Source: Amyelois transitella
Taxonomy: Eukaryota > Arthropoda > Insecta > Lepidoptera > Pyralidae
Direction: 5' to 3'
DNA length: 64,000 nt
Assembly (NCBI RefSeq): GCF_032362555.1
Contig: NC_083509.1
Coordinates: 9,385,001 to 9,449,000, forward strand
Part shown: in pieces, positions 23,901 through 36,800 of the stretch
Layout of the letters: every line of letters starts with the position of its first letter
Numbering within the stretch: the first letter of the stretch is position 1
Program-made: the position numbers and the translations under genes
Notes under the pieces: generated by a model
What the model saw: only the letters and a program-made list of their open reading frames with translations
The model's database searches: none
Told to the model about the DNA's origin: nothing

Positions 23901-25555
23901 TTTTAACTAGAAATTACTTAAAAATTATTACTAGTGCAAAACCAAGTTTGCCGGTACAGCTAGGTTAATAGAAAATAAAAGTATTTACTTAAAAAAAGAA
24001 TGTGAGATTACTTAGATTATTTGTTATTCATGTTATTATGTCGCCTTACAACAATTAATTTTATTTTTCACATGCAGTATTTTAAACCAAATTTGGAATT
24101 GCAATAGCTCTCAATCAAGACAACTGAACATCCCTATTCTGAAGTTAATCTCAGCATCTTATGTGCATGTCTAGCATGTTCAAGTGAGTAAACGCGAGAA
24201 AGTTATTTATTTACCTTTATTCGCAAAATATCAGATTCTAAAAATATTAGATTATCAAAATAGTACATTCTCAATACCTAGTAGCTCGCCGTGAACTTAG
24301 ATCTCGCAAACACTGAAAATTTTACAAAAATATCTTAACCGATTTTGATTACTACGAAACAAAACATTGATCCTACATAAACTTTAAATTTCATCAAAAT
24401 CATACGAACAGTTGAAAAACGAAATGTCGCTCCGAGTTGATTGGTAGAATAAAGTTCATTTAGATTCAGAGGCGTGACTTTATAGTATTATTTAGAAATT
24501 CTCATATAAGTATTATATAGGTACTCAGTCCAAAAATATGTAATCTTCTTTTTCTTTAGTCGCGCACTCGCTACAGTGTGTTCGTAGTGGTCGTGGTCGT
24601 TTTGAGTGCATACAAAGTTAAGACTCTTTGGTCTATTTACACTGTAAGGGATTACGATGTGATTATATGTATGTATCATTATTAATAATTATAAATATTT
24701 AAAAAAATAAATGTTTACCAAAAAACACAGATTCTCTCCGTGACTTGTCCGCTATTTATTCAACAAGAAAAAATAAAAACGTCAAATTTTAAAGCCAAAT
24801 ATAAACTGTGTTATATTTACTACCGGTTTTATGACTTCCAAAATATTGAGTGGCTTAATCGCTCTCCTTTTACGGTGTTCGATTACACCATTACTGTATC
24901 AGGCGGTTTTACGGGGGCCATAAACTGGAGTCATTTAGCGAATCTTTGACGCCTTTCAAACCTAAAGGCAGTAAATGAAGCGAGGAAGATGATCAGCGAA
25001 TGAGCAGATAAGTGAGATAGTAGTCTATGGTAAATATTAAAAATTTGTTTTTAGTGCAATGATTTTTCCTTGGTAACTACTGTAAAGTCTTTATCTGATA
25101 TCTATCTTATTTTGGTTAAAAACATTTGTCATACTTTAACAAGAATCTTGAGTAAAAATAATTTGACTTTATTTTTAACTTATAAACATAATGTAAGCTA
25201 CGTATTACTTGTGAAAACATACAAACTTAGCACACGTGTCCTCGTTATATTTTTGATTTTTGTTCGACTAGCGTTGGTTCAGCTCCCTTATAAAATCTAT
25301 TTGACCATATTACAATTAATGTGGTTGTGGTTTCATACATTTTAATTTTAGGATAATACATTTGACGGTTTAGTCTCTATACTCCCCGGTAATAATGACG
25401 GACGAAGACAATAGTTGTTTACGCCAGCGGCGCGTGAGCCAAGTCCGCTACCGTCTAAAATAATACTGTTTCTTTAAATAAAACGCATTGCTCCCGATTC
25501 AATGCTGTTTGTCTGTGTTCTTCGTATTTTCTTACTTAATTATCAATATGTAAAT
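23901..25555. other. AT-rich spacer
   Basis: No gene supported. A short SINE-A 3' scrap occurs at about 24,640-24,676 ('taagggattacgatg', then 'atatgtatgtat'). Confidence 0.5.
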
Positions 25556-25557
25556 TT

Positions 25558-25730
25558 GTCCCGGTACTTTATCGCTTCCCCATGAATGTCGTGAAAGGCG
25601 ACTAAAGAAAGGCTTAAAAACTGTCGATTTTTCTTTTAGCCGAATGGCTAGCAACCTGTCATTATTTGAATTTATACTCACGCAATAGGGGTAGACAGAG
25701 ATTACATTCTATACACATGATCCCGTACAT
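25558..25730 (+). mobile_element. SINE-A fragment
   Basis: Contains 'catgaatgtcgtgaaaggcg', 'gctagcaacctgtcatt' and 'ggggtagacagag', where the last part appears rearranged relative to the consensus. Confidence 0.65.
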
Positions 25731-25798
25731 ACTTCTTTTGCTTGTTACTTAATCTACATTCAGTGAGACTTTACACTCAAACTTTAATGAAACATACA

Positions 25799-25985
25799 AA
25801 CATATGATCACGTCTTTATCCCTTACGGGGTAGACAGACCCTACTATAGTATCAAAAATACTGAAAGGCCACCTTCAGCTGAACGAGTATGACTTTATGA
25901 TGGAGCTGAGATTTTAATAGGGACAAGGTGGTAATCTATTATCATAATGAAGAATCCCAAGTTTATTACCCCATTCCTTTTACAC
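25799..25985 (-). mobile_element. SINE-A copy, diverged
   Basis: Reads 'catatgatcacgtcttta', 'cttacggggtagacagacc', 'ttcagctgaacgag', 'gaatcccaagttta' and 'ccattcctttt' in minus-strand SINE-A order. Confidence 0.75.
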
Positions 25986-26464
25986 ACACATTTTTATTAT
26001 TAAAATAAAAAATGTCAAAGCGCGTGCCGGTAATGAACCTAATTCTTTTTTTCACATCTATTTCTGTACAGGAACAGCGATGCGGGTCAGTTATAGATCG
26101 TAATAACACACAGCTATGTAAAACTAGTTTTATAGTCCAGCGCTGTCCACCTGGCGGGTATGTTATGTCATAATAAATCAATTTTAATTCACTATGACAT
26201 ACGTATAATCAAATTGATTACCTTAAAGTTATGAAATGATTACTAAGTGATATTATGATACAAGTAAGTGTCGATGTCGATAAAAGTTTTTTTCACTGTT
26301 TGGTTATAACGCCAGCCGCTTCGCCAGCTTAATAGGAATTTCGAAAGGAATTTCGGTATGTCTTCTTTTACTACCTAACTATATGCTAGATATCAATCTC
26401 TAGACCCAGCAGTTTGATCTATGGGTTGATATGCCAGTCAAAGTTATTGTTCATGCATAAATAC

Positions 26465-26692
26465 ATTTAATCACGTCTTTATCCCTTGCGGGTAAACACA
26501 GCCAACAGTCTTGAAAAGACTGATTCGCCACGTTCGGCTGAACTAAATTGAGAATCAAATAGTGGCATGTTGCTGGCCCATCGCCTAAAAGAAGAACCCC
26601 AAGTTTATAAGCCTATCCCTTAGTCGCCTTTTACGACATCCATGGGGAAAGAGATGGACTGGTCCTATTATTTTTTTCTATTGATACCGGGA
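26465..26692 (-). mobile_element. SINE-A copy
   Basis: Well preserved: 'atcacgtctttatccctt', 'agccaacagtcttgaaaaga', 'ggcccatcgcctaaaagaag', 'tataagcctatcccttagtc', 'gccttttacgacatccatgg', ending 'taccgggaa'. Confidence 0.85.
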
Positions 26693-27061
26693 AACATACA
26701 GGTGTCCTTTTATCCATAAATGCACAACAAAAATAATTGAAAGGATTCAGTTAAAATGCAATAGTTCAAATAAAAAATCATTGGTGTACAAACAGATAAA
26801 CCAATCCCTTTTCGAAACAAAAAGGCCGGTAAACTTTATATACATAGAAGCGCTTTTTGTGGACATCCGAGCTATCTTTCGTTTCTAAATCCGTACAGAA
26901 CATTGATATTCGAGCTGTAAAATATTGCACAGCTTGGCTCGCCGCTGGCGGGAATGCGAAACGAGCAGCGGAAGCGGATGTAGCTCAAATTGTACTGAGC
27001 TTTCGAACGAGGATGTCATTTTGAAAAATATTCGTCTATTGTTTACATTTTTATAAATACA

Positions 27062-27750
27062 TATAAAATCCCCTTGCGGAGTAGACGGAGCCAACAGTCC
27101 CAACACTCAGATGTAGTAGTTTTAAACTTAGGATTCTTATTTTAGGTGATAGGATAGCAACCTGTTACTATCACTAAGCCAAACAGCTGAACGTGTCCTA
27201 ACACGCTTACATTTTCATTTTTACATAAATATATATAAAATCAATACATTTTTCTTTTACTTTACTTTGGAGTAATTTTCAGATTTCTATGGAGCAAATT
27301 ATGTTTACACATATAATCAGTACCTACTTTACTAACACAACATTTCGCTATATAATAACTTTTACTAAACAAAAAAAAATATTGCTAAAAATGTGTCAAC
27401 CATGTTGAGGATCTTATAGTGAGGAAAGACATCGGGAACCTGCACATTCACGCAACTGGATGTATAACCACTAACTATGATCCTATGTGGGGGGTTATGA
27501 ATTGGTAAATAAATAAAATAAATAAGAAACAGCGGAACAAACTTAAGAAAAACAAAACAAACTCGTTAGCATATTCTTTTTTTAGGCGATGGACTAGCAA
27601 TTATAACCAACCTCAGCTGACACTAGCTTTTAGATGTTATATAAATTAAAATATAAGGTTAGTAATACTCCGTTACTAATCCATCGCCTAAGATAATAAT
27701 CCCAATTTATAAGCCTTTTCCTTGATTGACTTTTACAATCTGGGTTCAAT
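27062..27750. mobile_element. Broken SINE-A pieces and a retroposon-like copy
   Basis: Short SINE-A parts in both orientations lie at about 27,062-27,104 (minus), 27,123-27,195 (plus) and 27,685-27,740 (minus). A diverged relative of the 23,490 retroposon lies at about 27,410-27,500. No gene is seen. Confidence 0.55.
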
Positions 27751-28039
27751 TATATAAAACTCAGTTTGCGAACGCGGTATACTTTGCTGGTGAATCGTGG
27801 ATTCATTAAAAAGCGTAGATGGATCAACAAGCCGGCCATTGCGGAATTAATTAAACTTGTAGTTGGCATTCAACACAGAGCCAGGAAGCCCCAGCAGTTG
27901 CCTGTGCTCTGTGCAGACAGAAACTATGCGAGTGACGTGACAGTGCAAAGGAAGAAAGCTCATAATTAGCGCAATGACGATACGATGCTGCTAATTAATA
28001 GGTATAAACTCCAATCTCAACTATACCAATCTTAATAAA

Positions 28040-28330
28040 TAATATTTGTTTATTTTCTCTTCGCGCGTTATCTCCTGAACCAACCTTCTTGATATTTTGC
28101 GTATTAAAGTCTGAAAAAAAATCGTCTGAAGAATACAGACATAGGGTACGTTTCATCTCGGTAAGAACTAAAGAAACCGCGGGATTTGCGAAAAACCTGT
28201 ACCTAGTAGTAGTAGGTGGCGCTAAATTCGTCGCTTTTTGTAAGTGGCGCATTCGCCTTTTTTGTAGGTGGTGCTAAATTTGCGCAGGCGAAGCTGCCAG
28301 TAAAAGCCAGTAATCTAGTATATAATTAGA
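28040..28330 (+). mobile_element. LINE-tail remnant
   Basis: Contains 'tcctgaaccaacc', 'gtggcgctaaattcg', 'ggtggtgctaaatttg' and 'gcgaagctgccagtaaaagc', the same layout as 1,655-1,865. The middle part is locally duplicated (two 'gtggcgc/gtggtgc' blocks). Confidence 0.5.
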
Positions 28331-29250
28331 GCAATACAGTAAGGATTTTACTGACTGATACCGGTATTAACTCACAACCCAAACTCCTAAGACTAAAGAT
28401 TTGAAATATGACATCTAAAGTCCATAAAATATGTATTAAATGTTGTATAAAATATTAACAAAATCAAATCAGTTAGTTGCAATAATTTACAGCGTAGGAA
28501 TTGCCTTAAGGCATTTTTTTTCTATTGTTTTAAATTCTTTACTGTTTTATTATTATACATAATATTTAAGACCTTGTTGTACTCATATTATGCAAATAAA
28601 AGTTTGAATTTGAATTATTATATGTATTGATAGGAAGGGTGAAGAATTTTTTTAAGTACCTAATTAAAAATATTACCTTCACTCGTACTATAACGTCACT
28701 TCTATATATGTTAATCTTTGAAACTGAGTGCAAACTAGAAAATTGCTTTCAGGCAATGATGAAATTTAATGACGTTGAACCACTCTCTACAAAGTTAATA
28801 TCCGCATAAATATGTCAAATTTAGTTGTGATTCCAGCATTTTACGGAGGAAATTTGTTTATCGCACGTGTGCCTGGCGCACCTTGGATTAATATTTACGA
28901 GATCAACTAAAGCCTTGTTTACAAGAGCTTTATAACTGTGCGCTTAGTAAGTTTAAGTGCATGTAGGAGATTTGAAATAATTTTTCTTACTATCCAAGTG
29001 CCTTTTTGTCAAATTAAAAGAAACTCTGAAGAAAGAAAATTTCTGAATAGAAAAAGTTAAAAAAAAAACTTTCAACGATAAAACCTTGCCACCTTGCCTT
29101 GCTATATGAGGTCCCAAATCATCAGAATTAATGTGAATTAGTACTGATTAGGGTATAGGTATTATTTTACATTCATAACAACCTACACATTGGGTGTTAA
29201 CCGATTGTAAATTGATACGACAGTGAGCGCTTAGCTCTAACGTCATGTAA
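28331..29250. other. AT-rich upstream region of troponin I
   Basis: No gene seen. It probably includes upstream control sequence of the troponin I gene, but no site stands out enough to annotate. Confidence 0.4.
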
Positions 29251-29279
29251 ACTGTACTTAATAATCTGGAGCTCGGATG

Positions 29280-29523
29280 CGATGTTATTTCGGTGTTGGT
29301 GTCAAAACGACACTGGTCTAAAAATGTCTGCGAAGAAAGCTGGAGGGGAAGTGGGGGGAGAGCGATTCGCGATGGCAAGGCGATGGAGGGGGGGCAACCG
29401 GGGGTGAGGGGTCGGCGCCCACGCAACGCCCGCCGCGCCTTGCCGCCCGCCTTACTCCAGTCAGCAGCTGTGACTCGTGTTGGCTGAACCATCTGTAGGG
29501 CCATCTACTTTTTTTCTTACTTA
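29280..29523 (+). promoter_or_regulatory. wupA: Probable troponin I promoter and non-coding exon 1
   Basis: A GC- and CpG-rich block (about 29,330-29,460) runs into 'ctccagtcagcagctgtg', which contains an initiator-like string and the E-box CAGCTG. A strong donor (ttag|gtgagttc) follows at 29,524. The coding exon at 30,835 has an acceptor and 24 nt of leader before its ATG, so an upstream non-coding exon is required. This is the best candidate. The exact start is not visible. Confidence 0.45.
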
Positions 29524-30158
29524 GGTGAGTTCTAGTGAATTTATACATCTAACTAGTGTATTAATCGTTCAGTGAAGTGATACGTCAACGTCTAATGTAA
29601 TGGAACATGATGCATCGCCGCGATCGAGTGTGGACGGATTAAACGTGTTTAAGTTAAAGTTGCGAAACTGTGTTAAGGTTATTGACGTGATCAAATTCCC
29701 TCGGGCATATTATTCCAGAATTAGTGACGTGCTTCAGAGCATGTGATGCCGTCACACAATGGAATGTGACATCACATATTTCTTGAAATAAAACTAGGTT
29801 CATGTCCCACTAAATGAAGTTAAAGTGGAAAACATTTGGAACATACATAATTTGAATAAACCTTTTAAAATCATTACTTATTCTTCACTATGCTCTTTAT
29901 AAGGAAAAACTTAGATTTGATGAACATTGAACTAAAAGTTTATACTTAGTAAACAAAAACTTTCGGTATTGTTAAAAAAATTAAATTCATCGTCATTAAA
30001 AATGTAAAATTTAAAATAACATACCTACCAATATGATTAATAGACTTAAATTGAAATTTTGTGGTGAAATAAATTAATGATTATCAGATATCCCATTACA
30101 TCTTCCGCGAACCTTCCGAGCAAAACTCGAAACCCGAGTAACTGAAGTCTTACAGCGG

Positions 30159-30168
30159 CCAAATTTGG
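30159..30168. promoter_or_regulatory. CArG-box palindrome in troponin I intron 1
   Basis: CCAAATTTGG matches the SRF consensus CC(A/T)6GG exactly. It lies in a CpG-rich patch (about 30,105-30,260), 700 bp upstream of the start codon. Muscle genes often use such sites; function here is inferred. Confidence 0.4.
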
Positions 30169-30834
30169 TAACGTCGGAATGCCACCATCCTATTTCAAGC
30201 GCGCGCGCACCTCCCGACGACGCCCGAACGTAGCCGAGCCTGCCCGACGCTAAATGTGGAATTTACAGAACCCAGGCAACTTTTTATTACCTACAAAATT
30301 ATACTGATGACTTCAGAATTATCTATAATAATCTAAAAATACACTAATAAATTCTCTGAAATATTACTATTAGGAATTCTTCAGTATAGTAAGTTTTAGT
30401 TGATTGATTATGCATTTAAAATAAGTGTATGCATTATTTTAGTATCGAATATCAGCAGTTCAATTTAACTGGCAGTCGTCCAAATATTCTCAAATATCAG
30501 AATAGTTCCTAATCATAGCCAAATACGCATTTTTGTTGCCATCTCGTTTAGAAAAAATAAGAAGCCAAAGTTGATTTATGCTGTTGTTTATTTAGCTACA
30601 AAGTTTGCCAGTGGTAAATCGGGTATAGTTATTACTTAAGAGAGGTAAATACTTTCATTAATAATTTATCACTATATTTACGTTCAAAAAATAATGACGA
30701 ATGTGACGATAAGCCAGTGAATTAAATATGTTACAAATTAATAAGCTTCTCTACGATACAAATGAATAATGAAAACTTGATCGAACGAAAAAACGTTTTT
30801 ATAAGTATTTAAGATTTTCTTGTTTTCTTTACAG

Positions 30835-30873
30835 GACACCTAGACCAACAAACACAAAATGGCGGATGATGAA
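30835..30873 (+). CDS. wupA: Troponin I exon 2 (start, MADDE)
   Basis: The acceptor 'tttctttacag' precedes 24 nt of leader and ATG at 30859. MADDE is the conserved insect troponin I N-terminus. The donor GAA|gtaagg at 30874 keeps phase 0. A second donor 5 nt downstream (g|gtaaga) would shift the frame. Confidence 0.85.
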
Positions 30874-33800
30874 GTAAGGTAAGATAACGCACAAAAATTG
30901 ATACAAGTAAACTTACAATTTTTGAAGTTCAAAAACAAATGTTCTTATCCACAAATAGTAATTGAATTTGCTTCAATAAAATGTAAGACATGAATAGATG
31001 CTTCGAGCTGGAAAAACGAAATCGTTTGAATTTTCCGACGTTAATTGGGTTACAATTTAATGCCTACATTAAATTGTAACACTACTAACTACATACTAGG
31101 GAACTTTTTTGTGCAACAGATTATAAAACAGACTGACATGACGTGAGAATAAAAGGCACATCTGCATGTATTTTTACTATATTTAATTTCACAATAGAAT
31201 GGTGAAGGAAATGAATAGTGTGTTGTCACATGTGCAATCAAGTTAGAAGGCTGCGTTTGTGAGATAGAGCAAGTTAGACAGGCAGCCATCGTGTTCGTGA
31301 CGTCACACATTGGAGCGATTTGCACGGACACAGCCTTCAGAATATTAAACATACTCGTATTTAGAAAGTGAAGTGAATTATATAATGATGAATGCTAATG
31401 AAATTCGGGTGTAGTAAAATAAGTCAATAAGAATCCAGCGAAGGATTGAGAAACCTATTGTCAATAATCTTTAACAACATCGTTAACTGTGACATTGATT
31501 TTCCTAACTGTAAAAAATAGCTGAACGTGGCCATTGAGTCTTTTTAAGTCAAGTCTTTTGGCTCTGTCTACCCCGCAAGGGATATAGATGTGAATGGTCA
31601 CGTCATACATATGGATGTATGTATGTATTTTCCTAACTCACATTTCCTTAAATTCGCCTAGTCAGAATGCAGTCGTTGTTTTTTTGGACTTTACCAATCC
31701 TACATCGTGTTCATATGTTTAACTTAAAATGACACAATCATAAGGACAATGATCTTACGGTTCAGATTCTGAAAATACTTCCTTAAGATTATTATGAAAA
31801 AACACATATTATGTCTTTTTCCTTACGATACTCAGGGGATTCGATGGTAAAATTTAATTTAGTGATGGAATTGAAATTGAGATTAGTGACAGGTCGCTAC
31901 TCCTAGTTAGGCGGGTGGCTAGTTTAAAATAATATCTTAGGTTCTTGATTGGGTTTAACAATCTACGCGGAAACAGAAGTATCTGAGAATGCTGGTGCAT
32001 CCTATGTTTTTCAACCAGACAGGAATGAAATTTTTATTTAGATCACATCTTTATTCCTTTCAAGGAAGATATTATTTATTGATATTTACATACATACAAA
32101 TCGTCACGTCTGTATCCCTTGCGGGGTAGACAGAGCCAACAGTCTTGAAAAGACTGATAAACCACGTTCAGCTTTTTGGCTTGATGATAGAATTAAGATT
32201 CAAATAGGTCACTATTTGAATCTTAATTCAGGTTAAATCTTAAGGTTAAAAGAAGCAAGCCATCCCATCGCCTAAAAGAAGAATCCCAAGTTTATAAGCC
32301 TATACCTTAGTCGCCTTTTACGACATAAATGGGAAAGAGAAGTAGTGGGCCTATTCTTTTTTTTTATTGGTGCCGGGAGCCGCACCGTACAATACTTACA
32401 CTATTTTACTTAAACGATGATCGCTTGTACATTTGCACATATTAACACGATTTTTTTTTATTTATTTCTGTTCCATTTGTTCTTCGAACCCGTGTTCTGC
32501 TGCGACCTTCAAACTTGGACGATTCTCTTCGTGACAACAGTATTGAGTCCTATTACTCCTTGAGACTCAGGTAATTGTTGTTTTAACTGCATGATTAACT
32601 GACATCACAAACATCTAAATATATATAAGTACGGACTCTTTATTTGTACCTTCAAGAAAAAAAGTGACCTTTCTATTCAAAGAAGACAAATTAGTTTTTA
32701 ATTCATCTCTTAAAACTAATAGTATATCTACATATTAAATTAAGATGATTTTTATATATAAGAAAATCATTAAGCATTAGTAAAATTTTAATAAGGGTAA
32801 AGAAATTTGTTCATAAAATGTTAAGATAAATAGACTTTGAATTCTATTTAAGCCTTAAAGATTTCACATGACATATTATGAATTTATAAAAATATTTATC
32901 AAAAAGACCATTTCATTACATTAACATGACTTTCTGTTACAGCATAATTATAGATATTTATCCAAAATAAACGGTAACTTTAATCCGAAAGGATGCTTTC
33001 GAAGCACAATGCCAAATGCTAAATAAATGTGCACTCACTTTGTTATTAATTACAAATATGTCGCACCCTGTTCCTCTACGTTTTATGTATTACATAACAC
33101 ACCGAAAATGCTAATGCACAATTGAATAATGCAGTACGTACTTTATATTTTATCTTAAAATCATCACAAAGTTCAGAAGTTTTCTTTCAAAATGTCAGAA
33201 TGTTATTTTTTTGTTTCTTTATTGTTTGTAATATTGCTGTGAATTCTGATCACATTTTTACAAAGAAAGGGAGGAAAATTGATGATAATTTTTAAGATGT
33301 AAAGTATGTATACTACTTACACACGCATTGCAAAACGCACTGTGATTCACATATTTCGCTGAACACTGACACACGCACCTTATAACAATGTGTACCTATT
33401 ATATTTTAATCATGCAATCCCGATGCAGTTATAACTTAAGAAAATAGATACCATCATTAAAAAAAAAAGAAATTATTTTTTATTTATAATTATCAATTTA
33501 AATCGGATTTAAAATCTTGGAGTTTTGCTTATCCCGTGATATTCCAAGGCTTTGGATATTATATAAGAAAAGTTTGTGATGATGGTGTCTAACCTGTTTG
33601 TACACAAATTTTTACGTCTAATTAATTTTTTATGGTAACGTAACTGGTAAATAAAAATATTCCATGTTATATTTTTGTGAGTAATATTTTTACACGAAAT
33701 ATAGAGTGAAATATCTGTTATTTGTGCTATACCAATGATAAATAAATGTTACATGTTTTATGTATAAGTGTATACATAATTATATGTACCTACCAATTAT

Positions 33801-36800
33801 ATTTTATGTAACTAACTACGTTAATTGTTATTTCCATATACATATTTAAGGAAAAAGTAATTAAAAAAGAACTTTTTACTTGAAATATGTTTGGGAAAAA
33901 ATACTGTGTTTTGCTAATTATTTTTTTATTTCTTTTACAGAAAAAGCGTCTCGAGGAGGTAAAGTAACAACGGGAGAAGAACTACACCATAACATTTACA
34001 CACTCAAGATATTTTTTTAATTAATTTTCTAGTATTATTTCGTTACAAATTAATTACTTTTTCTTAATTAAAAAAAAATCATCAAATAAGTATGTGTGAC
34101 AAAATAAATTGAAAAAAAGTTTGACAATACAGTTTTAACTTTATATAACTTTAACTTCTTTTCATTCTCATATTATGATAGAATTTAAACAGAATCAGAT
34201 ACTTACTTGTGTACTTAGAGGTATTTAGGTACACTGACAATGTTGACTGTCTCCAGGCGAAGAAGGCCAAACAGGCCGAGATTGACCGCAAGCGCGCTGA
34301 GGTGCGCAAGCGCATGGAGGAGGCCTCCAAAGCCAAGAAAGCCAAGAAGGGTTTCATGACACCTGAGAGGAAGAAGAAGCTCAGGGTAAGTTTTGTTTCA
34401 CTCATATCACTTCTTTTTTTCATAGTGTCTTGTAACTTTCAGAAGTAGGTGCTACTTGGGTTTGTGTATATAAATGAGCATCTGTCTGTTGCATACACTT
34501 TGTAATGGTAAAGCCTAAATGAATCCCTTACTGAAATAAACTTCACCCCCTAAAGTGGAGAAGGCAACTCACGTAATGGTGAGAGATCTACCAAAACAAT
34601 TTCTCTTATGATATAGAAATTTGACTTCTGTTTATTTTTTTATAAAAATACTCACAAGAAAAGATTGGTTTCCTTTTACTAACCTAAATCCCGCTAACAG
34701 TTGCTGCTGCGTAAGAAAGCCGCTGAAGAATTGAAGAAGGAACAGGAACGCAAAGCGGCCGAGAGAAGGCGTATCATTGAGGAGAGGTGCGGCAAACCCA
34801 AGAACATCGAAGATGCAAACGAAGGTAATGTCTCTCCCCTTAATGTGACCAACCTCGTATCTTTATGTGCCACATCTGATCTCCTATAGTCAGGGCTAAG
34901 ATAAGCACTCAATGAATCAATTTGTCTATGCCACACACATAACACCACGGCAGATTTCAGATGATCATCATTTGTGTGAATGTAACATCAGTGACCATAC
35001 ATAATTATGTCGTATTATAGATGCTCTTTCGAGGGTTTGCAAAGAATACCACGAGCGCATCGCCAAACTTGAAGATGAAAAGTTCGATCTGGAATACATC
35101 GTTAAAAGGAAAGACATGGAGGTAGTGAGACGAGCCGCTCCGGCCCTGTCTTTTGGAGAACTCACAAACTTACAATCTTCACTTTCATGTTTAACGTTAC
35201 TTGTGATGTTAAAGTGCCGTGTTGACTCTTTCGTCTGTTAACAGTAAACGCTATTTTTACTCCGGGCTTCGGTCTCGGATTTTGTCTTCTCTAACGCGTC
35301 TTCTTCTAAGCTCCATGTGAAGTTATCTGCGTTTACTGTCTATTCTATTTTCCGTCTATCTTCTTGAATGACTTGGCTATGAATTAATATCCATGACTAG
35401 TGGATGCCGCCGGTCTCCTAGCGCTCCGTATAGTACCCGCGAGTAATCTAGTAAGTTGTTGATTTATAGCGGCTCTTACGAGCATCATAACCGGTTACCA
35501 TCAGCGTATCACCAAGCTCGAGGAAGAGAAGTACGATCACGAGATGGAAGTGGCCCGCAAAGCACTCGAGGTCTGACCATTTACGCACAACGCAATTAAT
35601 TTACTCGCTCATCGTTTGAGTAGTTTATGCCGATCTTGTGACTAGTTATACTGTTTTTGTTTTCGCAGCGTATCATTTTGATCGGAGCTAAAAGACAAAA
35701 TATACCTACATCCTTAACCGTGTGGATAACAATTATATTTCAAAAGCGCTTAACAAAATTCTGACGTAGCAACTCCGAAGCTGCTAGTGAATGTAGATAC
35801 TGTCATCGAGTAAATAACAACTTAGATATGTCGCAGTAATTGTCCATGATGCCCACCTGATAATTATAATCATGTAGCTTCGCTTTCGCTTGCTCTTCGA
35901 GGCGGGGGTCTCTCGTGTACCCACACTACGATACTGATACATTGTCCAACAGTAAGGTGTACGAAGTGCCGGCGATATCATAACATACCTTAAAATGTGA
36001 TTGTTTTTCTTTAGCGGAACTGCAGACGATATGTCAAATGTACTGGCACAGAATATACAACCTTGAGGGGGATAAATATGAACTAGAACGAGCGATCCAA
36101 ATTAGGAAAATGGAGGTAATCAACGTATTAGGATTGCGAATGCATATGATATGAGTTTACTGATTTAGTTGACAACATGACATGATAGTTGTACGGCTCA
36201 CCGCACACATGCACACGTCGCTCCCGTCGCAGACGCAGGTCACTCACACAAAATCCATGCTCATTCTGCTGGCTCAATAATCTGTCTTTCCTTTTTCTAT
36301 AGCAATGCTCAAGAGAATAATACAGGAGTATTATGACCGCATGTATGTGTGTGAGGGCCAGAAGTGGGATTTGGAACATGAAGTCAGGAAAAGAGATTAT
36401 GAGGTATTGACCAATACTTTATAACCATTGTGAATATCACAGTCATCGATAACGTAACCAAACGTACGCGTGTGAAAATTCGTGTTATATTGATAACGCT
36501 TTGTAAGTTTTCGGATGTTTGTTGTTGAATTGTAAATAACGTGGGGGGTCGGGTCGGTAGTGTTGAGTAGAGCGTGTGCGTGAAATAGACGGCGCGTGCG
36601 CCGGCGCAGCCCCAGCGGTGCAAAATCGATCGGCGCGTCATCCGACATGGAGCTTACACCATTAACTACACTAACGACAGTACCCGGCGACCGCCCCCGG
36701 GCACAGTAACACTGCACTCATCACTGAAGCGGCACTGCATGCCATTGTAACTCATCATCGTCATCTCACTCTCTCTCATCCGCTTCTTCTCTCATCGACT

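Larger units (their letters stand above)
30874..33940 (+). other. Troponin I intron 2
   Basis: AT-rich intron. It contains a perfect 14-bp hairpin (31,049-31,080), a CRE palindrome (31,298) and SINE-A copies (31,518 and 32,092). No further exon was recognised. Confidence 0.7.

Noticed and set aside
29148..29548. 118-, 76- and 64-codon ORFs around the troponin I promoter
   Set aside because: These overlapping frames on both strands arise from the CpG-rich block; no domain, and the region is better explained as promoter and leader exon.
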